Shown here: in pieces, positions 1-7,276 of the stretch
Numbering within the stretch: position 1 is the first letter of the stretch
How the letters are laid out: each line of letters starts with the position of its first letter
Source of the DNA: CAYGKP01 sp964350605
GTDB taxonomy: Bacteria > Bacteroidota > Bacteroidia > Cytophagales > JAAEPT01
Reading direction: 5' to 3'
Length of the DNA stretch: 10,429 bases
NCBI GenBank assembly: GCA_964350605.1
Contig: CAYGKP010000079.1
Location: 1-10,429 of the forward strand
Notes under the pieces: model-generated
What the model was told of the DNA's origin: nothing
The model's input: only the letters and a program-made list of their open reading frames with translations
Databases searched by the model: none
Translations under genes and position numbers: made by a program

Positions 1-119
1 CTCGTAACCTGGAGACCACCGCGCACCAGATCATTACCTCGAATCACCCGCACCCGACCTTCTCGGACGCCCTGATGGAAGCCGCCGCCGATGCCTACGG
101 CGAGTGCGTCCACCTATAG
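1..119 (+). CDS. lpdA: Dihydrolipoamide dehydrogenase (E3), C-terminal end only
   Basis: The 5' part lies outside the window; reading from base 3, 38 codons run to a TAG at 117-119. E3 is the FAD flavoprotein that reoxidises the dihydrolipoyl groups of pyruvate, 2-oxoglutarate and branched-chain dehydrogenase complexes with NAD+. The visible tail belongs to the dimerisation domain and carries the family signature HPHPTFSDALMEAA followed by YGECVHL. In this family the His of HPT is the active-site base that pairs with an acidic residue five positions later; that residue is normally Glu (HPTxxE), and here it reads Asp (HPTFSD). The assignment rests on this short but characteristic tail. Another pyridine nucleotide-disulfide oxidoreductase is possible but less likely, because the ending closely resembles E3 endings. 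A strong hairpin terminator follows 14 bases after the stop. Confidence 0.82.
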   Translation, partial: RNLETTAHQIITSNHPHPTFSDALMEAAADAYGECVHL

Positions 120-126
120 GTAGTAT

Positions 127-134
127 TATCTTTG
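127..134 (+). promoter_or_regulatory. Candidate Bacteroidota -7 box for the PhoH-like gene
   Basis: TATCTTTG at 127-134 matches the Bacteroidota sigma-70 -7 consensus TAnnTTTG at every fixed position. No TTG is found 19 bases upstream (105-107 reads TGC), so only half of the promoter is matched. Initiation would fall at about 139-142, giving a leader of about 60 bases before the ATG at 202. The box lies in the gap after lpdA and its final G is the first base of the terminator stem, so promoter and terminator overlap. Confidence 0.42.
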
Positions 135-179
135 AACGAGCGCGCGGCGAAGCCGCGCGCTCGTTCTTATTTCTCTTTT
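134..179 (+). terminator. Rho-independent terminator after lpdA
   Basis: GAACGAGCGCGCGGC (134-148) and GCCGCGCGCTCGTTC (152-166) form a perfect 15-bp stem with a three-base GAA loop, followed by a T-rich tract (167-179) interrupted by a few A and C. It lies directly after the lpdA stop codon and before the next gene. The stem is very stable; the U-tract is imperfect, which is the only weakness of the call. Confidence 0.82.
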
Positions 180-201
180 CCCTCGCCTTCAACGCGTCCC
201 C

Positions 202-1533
202 ATGGCCAAGAAAAGCCAGCCGAAAATTTTCGTTCTCGACACTTCGGTGATCCTGCACGATTCCAGTGCCATTCACCATTTCGAGGAGAACGACATTTTG
301 ATTCCCATTTCGGTGCTCGAGGAGCTCGACACGTTCAAGAAGGGGAACGAGTCGATCAACTATGAGGCGCGCCAATTCACCCGCAAGCTCGACGAGCTAT
401 CGGAGGGGGGGACGCTGTCCGACTGGGTTCAGATCAACGGGAAATCATCAGGCCGCCTGCGAGTCGAGATGAACGAAAAATCCGAGCCGGACGCCTGCCA
501 AGTCTTTGGCCAAAACAAAGCCGACCACCGCATCTTGAATGTTGCGCTGAAGGCCAAAAAGGAGTTCCCCGATCGTAAGGTGACCTTGGTGACCAAGGAT
601 GTGAACCTGCGCATCAAGGCGAAAAGCCTGGAGGTCAGTGCCGAGGATTTCGAGGCGGGCAAGGTCCAGAACCTGGACGAACTCTACCTGGGCCGCACTA
701 CGGTCGAGAACGTCGACAAGGACTTGATTGACAAGATCTACAATGAGGGCGGTGCCGCCTGGTCGGAAGTGCTTTCCGAGAAGCCGGAGCCCAACCACTA
801 CTTCATTCTCAAGAACCCGCGCGCTTCGGTACTGTCGGTCTACAACCCGACCACCGAGATGATCGAGCGGGTCGAGAAGTCGCCCGCCTATGGCATCAAG
901 CCGCGCAACGCCGAACAGGTTTTTGCCCTGCATGCGATCACTGCGCCGCACATCAAGCTGGTGACCATCAATGGCGTGGCCGGAACGGGTAAGACCTTAT
1001 TGGCCCTTTCGGGTTCGATGGAACAGAAGCGCGACTACCGCCAGATCTACCTGGCGCGTCCCATTGTTCCGCTTTCGAACAAGGACATTGGCTACCTGCC
1101 CGGCGACGTGAAGTCGAAGCTGAACCCTTATATGGAGCCCCTGTGGGATAACCTCAAGATGATCCAAAGCCAATTCTCAGAGACCGACCGCGAATACAAG
1201 AAGATCACCGAGATGGTCGACCAAGAGAAGCTGGTCATCCAGCCATTGGCCTACATCCGTGGTCGGAGCCTCTCGAACATCATTTTCATTGTGGACGAGG
1301 CCCAGAACTTAACGCCCCACGAGGTGAAGACGATCATTACCCGTGCGGGTGAGAACACCAAAATCATCTTTACTGGTGATGTTAACCAGATTGACACACC
1401 CTACTTGGATGCCCAGTCGAACGGTCTGTCGTACCTGATCGACCGCATTCACGGCCATGAGATCCATGCTCACGTGACGCTGGAAAAAGGCGAGCGTTCG
1501 GAGCTGGCGAATTTGGCGAACGAGTTATTATAG
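202..1533 (+). CDS. phoH: PIN-PhoH fusion protein (PhoH2/YlaK-like RNA helicase-nuclease)
   Basis: A 443-residue protein, close to the usual length of PIN-PhoH proteins such as Bacillus YlaK and mycobacterial PhoH2. The N-terminal PIN nuclease domain (about residues 8-150) starts with VLDTSVILHD and shows acidic residues expected to bind metal: Asp13, Glu40/Glu41, Asp108 and Asp133 (in TKD). The C-terminal PhoH ATPase domain (about 230-443) has Walker A GVAGTGKT (258-265), the LARP(I/V)VPLS.KDIGYLPGD block (284-302) typical of PhoH, and Walker B IIFIVDEAQN (360-369). Characterised PIN-PhoH proteins are reported to unwind and cut RNA using ATP; the cellular role here is unknown. The ATG at 202 was chosen because PIN begins almost at once; no Shine-Dalgarno is seen. 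In mycobacteria a small antitoxin-like gene precedes phoH2, but the 82-base gap upstream here has no room for one. The neighbours are not functionally related. Confidence 0.93.
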   Translation: MAKKSQPKIFVLDTSVILHDSSAIHHFEENDILIPISVLEELDTFKKGNESINYEARQFTRKLDELSEGGTLSDWVQINGKSSGRLRVEMNEKSEPDACQVFGQNKADHRILNVALKAKKEFPDRKVTLVTKDVNLRIKAKSLEVSAEDFEAGKVQNLDELYLGRTTVENVDKDLIDKIYNEGGAAWSEVLSEKPEPNHYFILKNPRASVLSVYNPTTEMIERVEKSPAYGIKPRNAEQVFALHAITAPHIKLVTINGVAGTGKTLLALSGSMEQKRDYRQIYLARPIVPLSNKDIGYLPGDVKSKLNPYMEPLWDNLKMIQSQFSETDREYKKITEMVDQEKLVIQPLAYIRGRSLSNIIFIVDEAQNLTPHEVKTIITRAGENTKIIFTGDVNQIDTPYLDAQSNGLSYLIDRIHGHEIHAHVTLEKGERSELANLANELL

Positions 1534-1562
1534 CCGAAGAACCCTCAGTTTTCGGAATTTTT
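1534..1562 (+). terminator. Weak candidate terminator after the PhoH-like gene
   Basis: Immediately after the TAG, CCGAAGA (1534-1540) can pair with TTTTCGG (1549-1555), including one G-U pair, around an 8-base loop, followed by AATTTTT (1556-1562). The position and the T-run fit a rho-independent terminator, but the stem is short and AT-rich. Confidence 0.45.
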
Positions 1563-1615
1563 CACAACCTCACCGAATGGGATGCCGTACTTTAAGTGGC
1601 CCCTCTCTACCAGGC

Positions 1616-3829
1616 ATGCGCCCTCTTCTTCTCGCTCTACTTTTCGTTTCCTCCGCCTCAAGTTTGTTTTCGCAAGCTGTTTGTGGGACTGAATTTTTAC
1701 CCGGACAGGAAGAGGCCTTCCATCAGTTTAATCAGCGGCGCGCCATGCGCAACACTGCAGGCTTGCGCACTGCGTCGAGCGATGTGTTTGCTCTGGTACC
1801 ACTGACTGTCTATATCATTCATCAGTCCGATGGTTCGGGTGGCATGAGCGAGGCGCAAGTCAATGCGGCGATGGCACGGCTGAATGACAACTACCACCAG
1901 GTCAAGCTCTACTTCTATCTCTGTGGTGCCATTCAACACATCAACTCAGATGACCTGGCGAGCTTCGACAACGATGCGCCCGACAGCGACGACACGTTCA
2001 TTCGTGCAAATCATTACACGACCAACACCCTGAATGTCTATTTCACCCCTGACCTGATTGGGGCTTGTGGGTATGCCTACTATCCGGACGGTTCCTCGGC
2101 CAACGACATCGTTCTCATGGACAGTGCCTGTACTGTGTATGGTAATACGCTGGAACATGAGATGGGTCATGCGTTTTATCTACCCCATACCCATAATGAT
2201 GGCGATGAGTTGGTCAATGGCAGCAACTGTTTGGTGGCTGGAGATGGGTTCTGTGACACACCCGCTGACCCAAACCTTTCGGGCAACGTGGATGTCTATG
2301 GCTGCCTCTACACGGGGACTGCGACGGATGCCAACACGGACCCTTACGATCCCGATGTGTTTAACATCATGTCCTATTCTTCGAGCTATTACTGCCGGAG
2401 TCGTTTCTCGGTGGATCAGATGGACATGATGTACACGACGGCAACCACGCACCCAGACCGTACGAAGCTCGTCTGTCCAAGTGCTGGCCTTGCCGCACAT
2501 TTCACAACTGAAACCGAGCTGTCCTGCAACACGACAACCACAACGCAATTCTATGACCTAAGCCAGGGCGGCGCGACATCCTGGACTTGGGACTTTGGTG
2601 ATGCGAGCGGATCGAGTAGTCAGAACCCCACCCACACCTACGGGGCGGCGGGTAGTTATACAGTCACACTGACGGTGGGAGATGGATTGACGACTGAACA
2701 GACAAGTATTACCATCCAGGTGCAAAACGCCATCAAACCAACAGAACTACCCTTTAGCGAGAATTTTGAAGGAGCCGATCCGCTTGCGATCGCGCTGGTC
2801 GAGGAAGGACAGGGTGCCGCACTCTATTTGGATGCCAGCGCAGCTAATGGCGGCTCGATGGGTGTGATGATGGAAGGACACGCGCTGTCGATTAACTATG
2901 GTTCGGGCAGTGCGCGGCCCTTTTACTACCGGCCCGATCCGGATGCCGAGGCGATGGTCACCGGATGGAACGAAACGTTTCGAACGGCTCTGGGCTACTG
3001 CGTCGATGCGACCAACCTTTCAGACCTCACTGTCAGTTATGATGTGCGGGTGCAGCGCTATTTGGTCAACGACCTTTCCGCCTTTCATTTGGAAATCGAT
3101 GGGGCAGAGGTGGTCGGCACCTTCTTGCAACCCAGCGGTGCAGACGTTGCGTATCATACCGAGACCATCAACCTGGATGCTTACGTTGGCCAGGTACGTC
3201 TGATTTCGTTTGCAGGCAAGTCGGCCTTGCTTCACGATGAGGTCAGTTCTACTTCAGGCACTTCGGTCCGACTTGATAACATCAATTTTACAGGCAACCC
3301 CTTGCCCGTCGAATGGGTTTCGTTTTCGGTGATTCCGGATGACGGGAGGGCTCGCTTGCTTTGGGTGACGACCGAAGAGATCGACAATGAGGGATTCGAG
3401 GTTCAGCGCAGCTTGACTCAAGAGGGGCCTTTCGAAGCCATTGGTTTTGTGATCGGCCAAGGCGGATCAGGTCTCAACCAGTATGAGTTTGTGGATGGGC
3501 AACCCTTGGAGGGGCGCAGCTACTATCGCCTCGCGCAAGTTGATTATGACAACGACACAACGTATAGCGTGATTCGTACGCTCTATTGGGAATTGGCCGA
3601 GTCGTTGATTGCGTACCCCAACCCCTCGGCCAATGGCTTTGAAGTCGCCGGGTCCGGTGGAATGGATCTGACCGTAGAAGTGTTTGACCTCGGCGGACGA
3701 CGTTTGGAGGTGGCTACACTGCTCAGCGGCGAAGGCCGCTTCGGTCAAACGCTCGGCACGGGTGTCTACCAGGTGCGCATCACCAGCGCGAGTGGCCAGC
3801 AAGAGTGGCTCAGGGTGGTGAAGCTCTAG
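1616..3829 (+). CDS. Secreted M43-like metalloprotease with PKD domain and T9SS C-terminal domain
   Basis: Predicted to be exported by Sec, then secreted or surface-anchored by the type IX system. The frame is open to an ATG at 1577, but the ATG at 1616 (737 aa) puts a classic signal peptide at the N-terminus (MRPLLLALLFVSSASSLFSQ, cleavage expected after Gln20). Using that start, a pappalysin/cytophagalysin-like M43 domain spans about 60-285, with zinc motif HEMGHAFYLPH (His181, Glu182, His185, His191) and Met-turn NIMSY (250-254). A PKD domain (about 293-370) contains WTWDFGD. Next comes a jelly-roll-like region beginning LPFSENFEG (about 378-560), a fibronectin-III-like segment beginning LPVEWVSF (about 563-660), and a type A T9SS domain (about 667-737) starting IAYPNPS and ending RVVKL. 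Role inferred: degradation of extracellular protein. Odd: the Gly expected at the eighth position of HExxHxxGxxH is Tyr188, so activity should not be taken for granted. A 60-base sample (2161-2220) has 47% GC, lower than samples from core genes. It is probably its own transcription unit. Confidence 0.88.
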   Translation: MRPLLLALLFVSSASSLFSQAVCGTEFLPGQEEAFHQFNQRRAMRNTAGLRTASSDVFALVPLTVYIIHQSDGSGGMSEAQVNAAMARLNDNYHQVKLYFYLCGAIQHINSDDLASFDNDAPDSDDTFIRANHYTTNTLNVYFTPDLIGACGYAYYPDGSSANDIVLMDSACTVYGNTLEHEMGHAFYLPHTHNDGDELVNGSNCLVAGDGFCDTPADPNLSGNVDVYGCLYTGTATDANTDPYDPDVFNIMSYSSSYYCRSRFSVDQMDMMYTTATTHPDRTKLVCPSAGLAAHFTTETELSCNTTTTTQFYDLSQGGATSWTWDFGDASGSSSQNPTHTYGAAGSYTVTLTVGDGLTTEQTSITIQVQNAIKPTELPFSENFEGADPLAIALVEEGQGAALYLDASAANGGSMGVMMEGHALSINYGSGSARPFYYRPDPDAEAMVTGWNETFRTALGYCVDATNLSDLTVSYDVRVQRYLVNDLSAFHLEIDGAEVVGTFLQPSGADVAYHTETINLDAYVGQVRLISFAGKSALLHDEVSSTSGTSVRLDNINFTGNPLPVEWVSFSVIPDDGRARLLWVTTEEIDNEGFEVQRSLTQEGPFEAIGFVIGQGGSGLNQYEFVDGQPLEGRSYYRLAQVDYDNDTTYSVIRTLYWELAESLIAYPNPSANGFEVAGSGGMDLTVEVFDLGGRRLEVATLLSGEGRFGQTLGTGVYQVRITSASGQQEWLRVVKL

Positions 3830-3855
3830 GTCCCCGTCAGTTGGGGTTAGTACAT

Positions 3856-3886
3856 AAAAAAACCCGCTCGACGAGCGGGTTTTTCG
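3856..3886. terminator. Bidirectional terminator between the protease gene and fbaA
   Basis: CCCGCTC (3863-3869) pairs with GAGCGGG (3873-3879) around a GAC loop. The stem is extended by five A-T pairs (3858-3862 with 3880-3884) and flanked by A-tract and T-tract, so it has a U-run when read from either strand. It lies 26 bases after the protease stop and about 20 bases beyond the fbaA stop, serving two convergent genes. Confidence 0.92.
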
Positions 3887-3904
3887 TTTGAGGAGTGGAT
3901 CGGA

Positions 3905-4984
3905 CTAGCCGAGTGTGCCCACGTTGTTCAAATCTTCGAACGCCTTCTTGAGACGCGCTTTGAAGGTGTCCTCGCCCTTGCGCAACCATACGCGTGGGTC
4001 GTAGTACTTCTTGTTCGGCTCGCCGGGACCTTCTGGGTTGCCAAGCTGCGTCTGAAGGTAGCCTTCCTTGTCCTTGTAGTAGTTCAGGATGCCTTCCCAA
4101 GTCGCCCACTGTAGGTCAGTGTCGATGTTCATCTTGATGGCACCGTAGCCGATGGCCTCGCGAATCTCCTCGACAGTCGAACCCGAACCGCCGTGGAAGA
4201 CGAAGTTGATGGGCTGAGGACCTGTGCCGTATTTCTCCTGCACGTACTGCTGCGAGTTGTCCAAGATTTTCGGGGTCAACTTGACGTTACCTGGCTTGTA
4301 GACACCGTGCACGTTACCGAAGGCCGCCGCGATGGTGAACCGATCCGAGACTTTCGAAAGCTCTTCGTAGGCGTAGGCCACTTCCGAAGGCTGGGTGTAG
4401 AGTTTCGAGCTATCGATGTCCGAGTTGTCGACGCCGTCTTCCTCGCCACCAGTCACGCCGAGTTCGATTTCCAGGGTCATGCCCATTTTCGACATGCGCT
4501 CGAGGTACTTCTTACACGTCTCGATGTTCTCTTCGAGTGACTCCTCGGAGAGATCGATCATGTGCGAAGAGAAAAGCGGCTTGCCAGTCGAGGCGTACAT
4601 CTTTTCCGCTTCGGTGAGCATACCATCGATCCAAGGCAGCAATTTTTTCGCGCAGTGATCGGTGTGCAGAATGACCGTCGCGCCGTAGGCTTCCGCCAGG
4701 CGGTGAACGTGCATCGCGCCAGAGACCGAGCCAAGGATGGCCGCTTTCTGGTTTTCGTTTTTCAAGCCTTTGCCCGCGTAGAAGATGCCACCACCGTTCG
4801 AGAACTGGATGATGACCGGCGAGTTGAGCTCGGCGGCGGTCTCCATCACGGCGTTGACCGAGTTGGTGCCCACGCAGTTGACGGCGGGCAGGGCGAATTT
4901 ATTGGCTTTCGCGAGGGCGAAGATGTCCGAGACGGCATCACCGGTGGCGACACCCGGGGCGATTTGACTCAACGTCGTGCTCAT
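3905..4984 (-). CDS. fbaA: Class II fructose-bisphosphate aldolase (zinc-dependent)
   Basis: Cytosolic enzyme that reversibly splits fructose 1,6-bisphosphate into dihydroxyacetone phosphate and glyceraldehyde 3-phosphate in glycolysis and gluconeogenesis. The product is 359 aa, as I recall for E. coli FbaA, and can be aligned with it nearly end to end from memory. Visible catalytic features: TDHCAKKLLPWID with Asp109 and His110, the ELGVTGGEEDGVDNS loop (175-188, with Glu181/Glu182), GNVHGVYKPGNV with zinc ligand His226, FHGGSGS with zinc ligand His264 and the phosphate-binding loop, and KMNIDTDLQWATW (284-296). The C-terminal NKKYYDPRVWLR is typical of the class IIA group. The ATG at 4984 was chosen over an upstream in-frame ATG at 5059, because the family starts at MS..; the extra 25 residues have no match. 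The gene is 103 bases downstream of the transporter gene on the same strand and may have its own promoter, although no TAnnTTTG box was found there. It ends at the shared terminator. Confidence 0.97.
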   Translation of the reverse strand: MSTTLSQIAPGVATGDAVSDIFALAKANKFALPAVNCVGTNSVNAVMETAAELNSPVIIQFSNGGGIFYAGKGLKNENQKAAILGSVSGAMHVHRLAEAYGATVILHTDHCAKKLLPWIDGMLTEAEKMYASTGKPLFSSHMIDLSEESLEENIETCKKYLERMSKMGMTLEIELGVTGGEEDGVDNSDIDSSKLYTQPSEVAYAYEELSKVSDRFTIAAAFGNVHGVYKPGNVKLTPKILDNSQQYVQEKYGTGPQPINFVFHGGSGSTVEEIREAIGYGAIKMNIDTDLQWATWEGILNYYKDKEGYLQTQLGNPEGPGEPNKKYYDPRVWLRKGEDTFKARLKKAFEDLNNVGTLG

Positions 4985-5087
4985 GGCTGGAATTGGGGAA
5001 GGTTCTGAATTTCTTGGGGAAGAAATGAAAGTACGAAGCAAACCCCAGAAAGCGAACAATTTCCGCCCACAACTGTCGGCGATTCGC

Positions 5088-5990
5088 CTACTGCGCCCGG
5101 GCGCGCTGGACGATCAGCACCCCGCCGAGGATGAGCAGGGCACAAGGCAGGTGAATCCACTGGGGTTGCTGCATGCCGACCGAAAGGGAAATCAGCGTAG
5201 CGAACAGCGGCTGTAAGAAAATGAACGCCCCGATGCGGGTGGCTTCCGCTTTGCGCAGGGCCCAGGCGTTCATACGGAAGACCAGATAGGTGACCACCAA
5301 ACAAATGAAACCAAGTAGGGCCCATTCGAGCCAGCCCATATCAGGCCAATGGGCTTCGGTTAGGGCGGTAAAGCTGAAGGGCAAACAGACCAGCGCGGCG
5401 GCCAACATCAATTGGGTATAGAGTGGTACGGTGGGGTAGGTGACCAATAAGGGCTTGACCCAAACCAAAAAGAAGCCATAGCCCATCGCGCTGAGCAGAA
5501 TCAGCAAGTCGCCCAGTGAAACGGTCAAGTGCACGCCGCCGGCATTGACCAAAAGGAGCATCGTCGCCCCGGCGAAGCCAATCGCAATGCCCGCTGCCTT
5601 TCCGAAGGTGAACCGTTCGGCCTTGGAGAGTACGGCGATCAAAAGAACAAATAGGGGGGTAGTCGCCATCAGCAGCGCGGCATTGATCGGTCCGCTTTCC
5701 GAGAGGCCTTTGTAATAGAGCAGCAAGTTCAACGAACCGCCAAACAACACGCACCCGATCACCCGCGGCCAATCTGACCGTTTGATCCATCGCCAACCCG
5801 AGGGCCCGATCAGCAAGGCCGTCACCAAAAAGGCCAGCCCCGCGACACTGACCCGAAGGAAGGTTAATGCATAGGGCGCCATGAACTCGGGCATCAGCAG
5901 TTTGGGCAGCACAAAATTGCTGGAGTGAATGAAGGTGGCCACCACCATGACCCCCGTTACACCGCCCATACCCTTCCACCGTTCGCGCAT
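5088..5990 (-). CDS. EamA/DMT-superfamily membrane transporter
   Basis: A 300-residue integral membrane protein with about ten hydrophobic segments, the size and layout of drug/metabolite transporters with two EamA halves. The first half includes SSNFVLPKLLMPEFMAPYALTFLR (24-46), which fits the EamA start with its P..........R pattern, and GLSESGPINAALLMATTPLF (95-114), the usual end of the first repeat. The second half (about 157-297) shows GDLLILLSAMGYGFFLVWVKP and KAEATRIGAFIFLQPLFATLISL. Substrates in this family range from amino acids and nucleotides to toxic metabolites, and cannot be read from the sequence. The ATG at 5990 was preferred over 6053 because that start would run deep into the divergent rarA gene; 5969 is another possibility. 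The rarA start lies only 29 bases away on the other strand, so the promoters must overlap, or this gene's promoter sits inside rarA. fbaA follows on the same strand. Confidence 0.88.
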   Translation of the reverse strand: MRERWKGMGGVTGVMVVATFIHSSNFVLPKLLMPEFMAPYALTFLRVSVAGLAFLVTALLIGPSGWRWIKRSDWPRVIGCVLFGGSLNLLLYYKGLSESGPINAALLMATTPLFVLLIAVLSKAERFTFGKAAGIAIGFAGATMLLLVNAGGVHLTVSLGDLLILLSAMGYGFFLVWVKPLLVTYPTVPLYTQLMLAAALVCLPFSFTALTEAHWPDMGWLEWALLGFICLVVTYLVFRMNAWALRKAEATRIGAFIFLQPLFATLISLSVGMQQPQWIHLPCALLILGGVLIVQRARAQ

Positions 5991-6007
5991 CGCGTGCGAA
6001 GATCGGC

Positions 6008-6015
6008 TACCTTTC
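6008..6015 (+). promoter_or_regulatory. Candidate -7 box abutting the rarA start
   Basis: TACCTTTC at 6008-6015 matches TAnnTTTG at five of six fixed positions and ends 4 bases before the rarA ATG. No TTG occurs at the expected -33 position. If used, transcription would begin at or next to the start codon, giving a leaderless or nearly leaderless mRNA. The whole gap to the divergent transporter gene is only 29 bases, so there is little other room for a rarA promoter. Confidence 0.33.
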
Positions 6016-6019
6016 GCGT

Positions 6020-7276
6020 ATGTCCGCACCGCTCGCCGATCGCCGCCGCCCAAAAACCTTTGATGACTACGTGGGTCAAGCCCATTTGGCCGGGGAAACG
6101 GGTGCCTTGCGCCGTGCCGTCAAGGGAGGTCGCTTGCCTTCGATCATTTTGTATGGCCCGCCTGGGGTGGGGAAGACGACCTTGGCTCACATCCTAGCCG
6201 CAGCCGTTGGGGCGAACTTCCATGCCTTAAGCGCGATCAGCGCAGGAGTCAAAGAAGTCCGCGAGGTCATCGAGACTGCGAAGCGTCAAGGCAACTCGCT
6301 GCTCTTCCTCGACGAGATTCATCGCTTCAGCAAAGCCCAGCAGGATGCGCTGCTCGGGGCGGTGGAGAAAGGTATTCTGACCCTTATTGGTGCGACAACC
6401 GAGAATCCGGCCTTTGAAGTGAATGCGGCCCTGTTGTCGCGGTGCCAGGTCTATGTCCTCAAGCCGTTGGACGATGAAGTGCTCCTGAACCTGGCGAGTA
6501 GTGCCTTGAAGGAGGACGAAATCCTTGCGCCCAAGCAGCAAAAACTCAACGAGACCCAGGCCCTCCTCATGCTGTCCGATGGCGATGCACGGCGGATGTA
6601 TAATCTGCTTGAACTGGTCAGTGATAGCCTGTCCGATGGTGCAGAGATTACTGACGAAGCGGTGCGCACGGTTGCGCAATCCCGGGCCGTGCGCTACGAC
6701 AAGGCGGGTGATCAGCATTATCAGATCGTATCAGCGTTCATCAAATCGATGCGTGGCTCCGACCCGAACGGAGCAATCTACTGGCTAGCACGCATGGTGG
6801 AAGGCGGCGAAAAACCTGAATTCATCGCCCGGCGCATGCTTATCCTCGCCTCCGAGGATATCGGCAATGCCAACCCAACCGCGCTGGTCTTGGCCCAGGC
6901 TTGTTTCCAATCGGTCCATGTGCTGGGCTACCCCGAAGCGCGCATTCCCTTGGCGCAGACGGCTACCTATCTAGCGAGCTCGCCCAAAAGCAACGCTGCC
7001 TATAAAGCGATCAACGAGGCCATGGCTCTTGTTCAAAAGACGGGCGATTTGCCGGTGCCGCTGCACCTGCGCAACCAGGTTACCCGGCTCGATAAGGAGA
7101 TGGGACACGGCAAGGGCTACGATTACAGCCACGACCACCCGGGTCATTTTGCCCCGCAGGAGTACCTGCCCGATGACCTAAACGGAAAGAAATTCTACGA
7201 CCCGGCCGACAACCCCCGCGAAGCCGAGCTACGCAAGTACTTGAAAACCTGCTGGGAAAATAAGTACGGCTACTAG
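6020..7276 (+). CDS. rarA: Replication-associated recombination protein A (RarA/MgsA, AAA+ ATPase)
   Basis: Clamp-loader-like AAA+ ATPase of the RarA/MgsA/WRNIP1 family, which acts with SSB at stalled replication forks. The 418 aa are slightly short of the family's usual 420-450, and both ends are intact. Visible in order: the N-terminal PLADRRRPKTFDDYVGQ (4-20), Walker A GPPGVGKT (46-53), Walker B LLFLDEIHRF (94-103), sensor 1 IGATTENP (123-130), SRC with the likely arginine finger Arg141, sensor 2 SDGDARR (186-192), and the C-terminal MgsA tetramerisation region from YDKAGDQHYQIVSAFIKSMRGSDPNGAIYWLARM (226-259) through SEDIGNANP (278-286) to YLPDDLNGKKFYDP (382-395). The ATG at 6020 gives the canonical N-terminus directly. 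No Shine-Dalgarno is present. The TAG stop (7274-7276) directly abuts the stop codon of the opposing sulfotransferase gene with no intervening base and no visible terminator. Confidence 0.97.
   Translation: MSAPLADRRRPKTFDDYVGQAHLAGETGALRRAVKGGRLPSIILYGPPGVGKTTLAHILAAAVGANFHALSAISAGVKEVREVIETAKRQGNSLLFLDEIHRFSKAQQDALLGAVEKGILTLIGATTENPAFEVNAALLSRCQVYVLKPLDDEVLLNLASSALKEDEILAPKQQKLNETQALLMLSDGDARRMYNLLELVSDSLSDGAEITDEAVRTVAQSRAVRYDKAGDQHYQIVSAFIKSMRGSDPNGAIYWLARMVEGGEKPEFIARRMLILASEDIGNANPTALVLAQACFQSVHVLGYPEARIPLAQTATYLASSPKSNAAYKAINEAMALVQKTGDLPVPLHLRNQVTRLDKEMGHGKGYDYSHDHPGHFAPQEYLPDDLNGKKFYDPADNPREAELRKYLKTCWENKYGY

Noticed and set aside
448..951. A 167-codon minus-strand open frame inside the PhoH-like gene
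   Set aside because: It lies wholly within a well-supported gene and shows no motif of its own.
1588..1595. TACTTTAA before the protease gene as a promoter -7 box
   Set aside because: It matches only four of the six fixed positions of TAnnTTTG and there is no TTG at the right distance.
1577..1615. An upstream ATG at 1577 that lengthens the protease by 13 residues
   Set aside because: The extra residues precede a complete, canonical signal peptide starting at 1616, and would give an unusually long n-region. The upstream start remains possible but is less likely.
4193..5008. Long plus-strand open frames antisense to fbaA
   Set aside because: They are high-GC shadow frames over a strongly conserved gene and resemble no protein I recognise.
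5020..5040. TACTTTC on the minus strand upstream of fbaA as a promoter
   Set aside because: It has a one-base spacer instead of two, and the nearest upstream TTG is at the wrong distance (about 23 bases instead of 19).
4985..5059. N-terminal extension of fbaA from an ATG at 5059
   Set aside because: The 25 added residues have no counterpart in the family, whose members begin at the position encoded from 4984.
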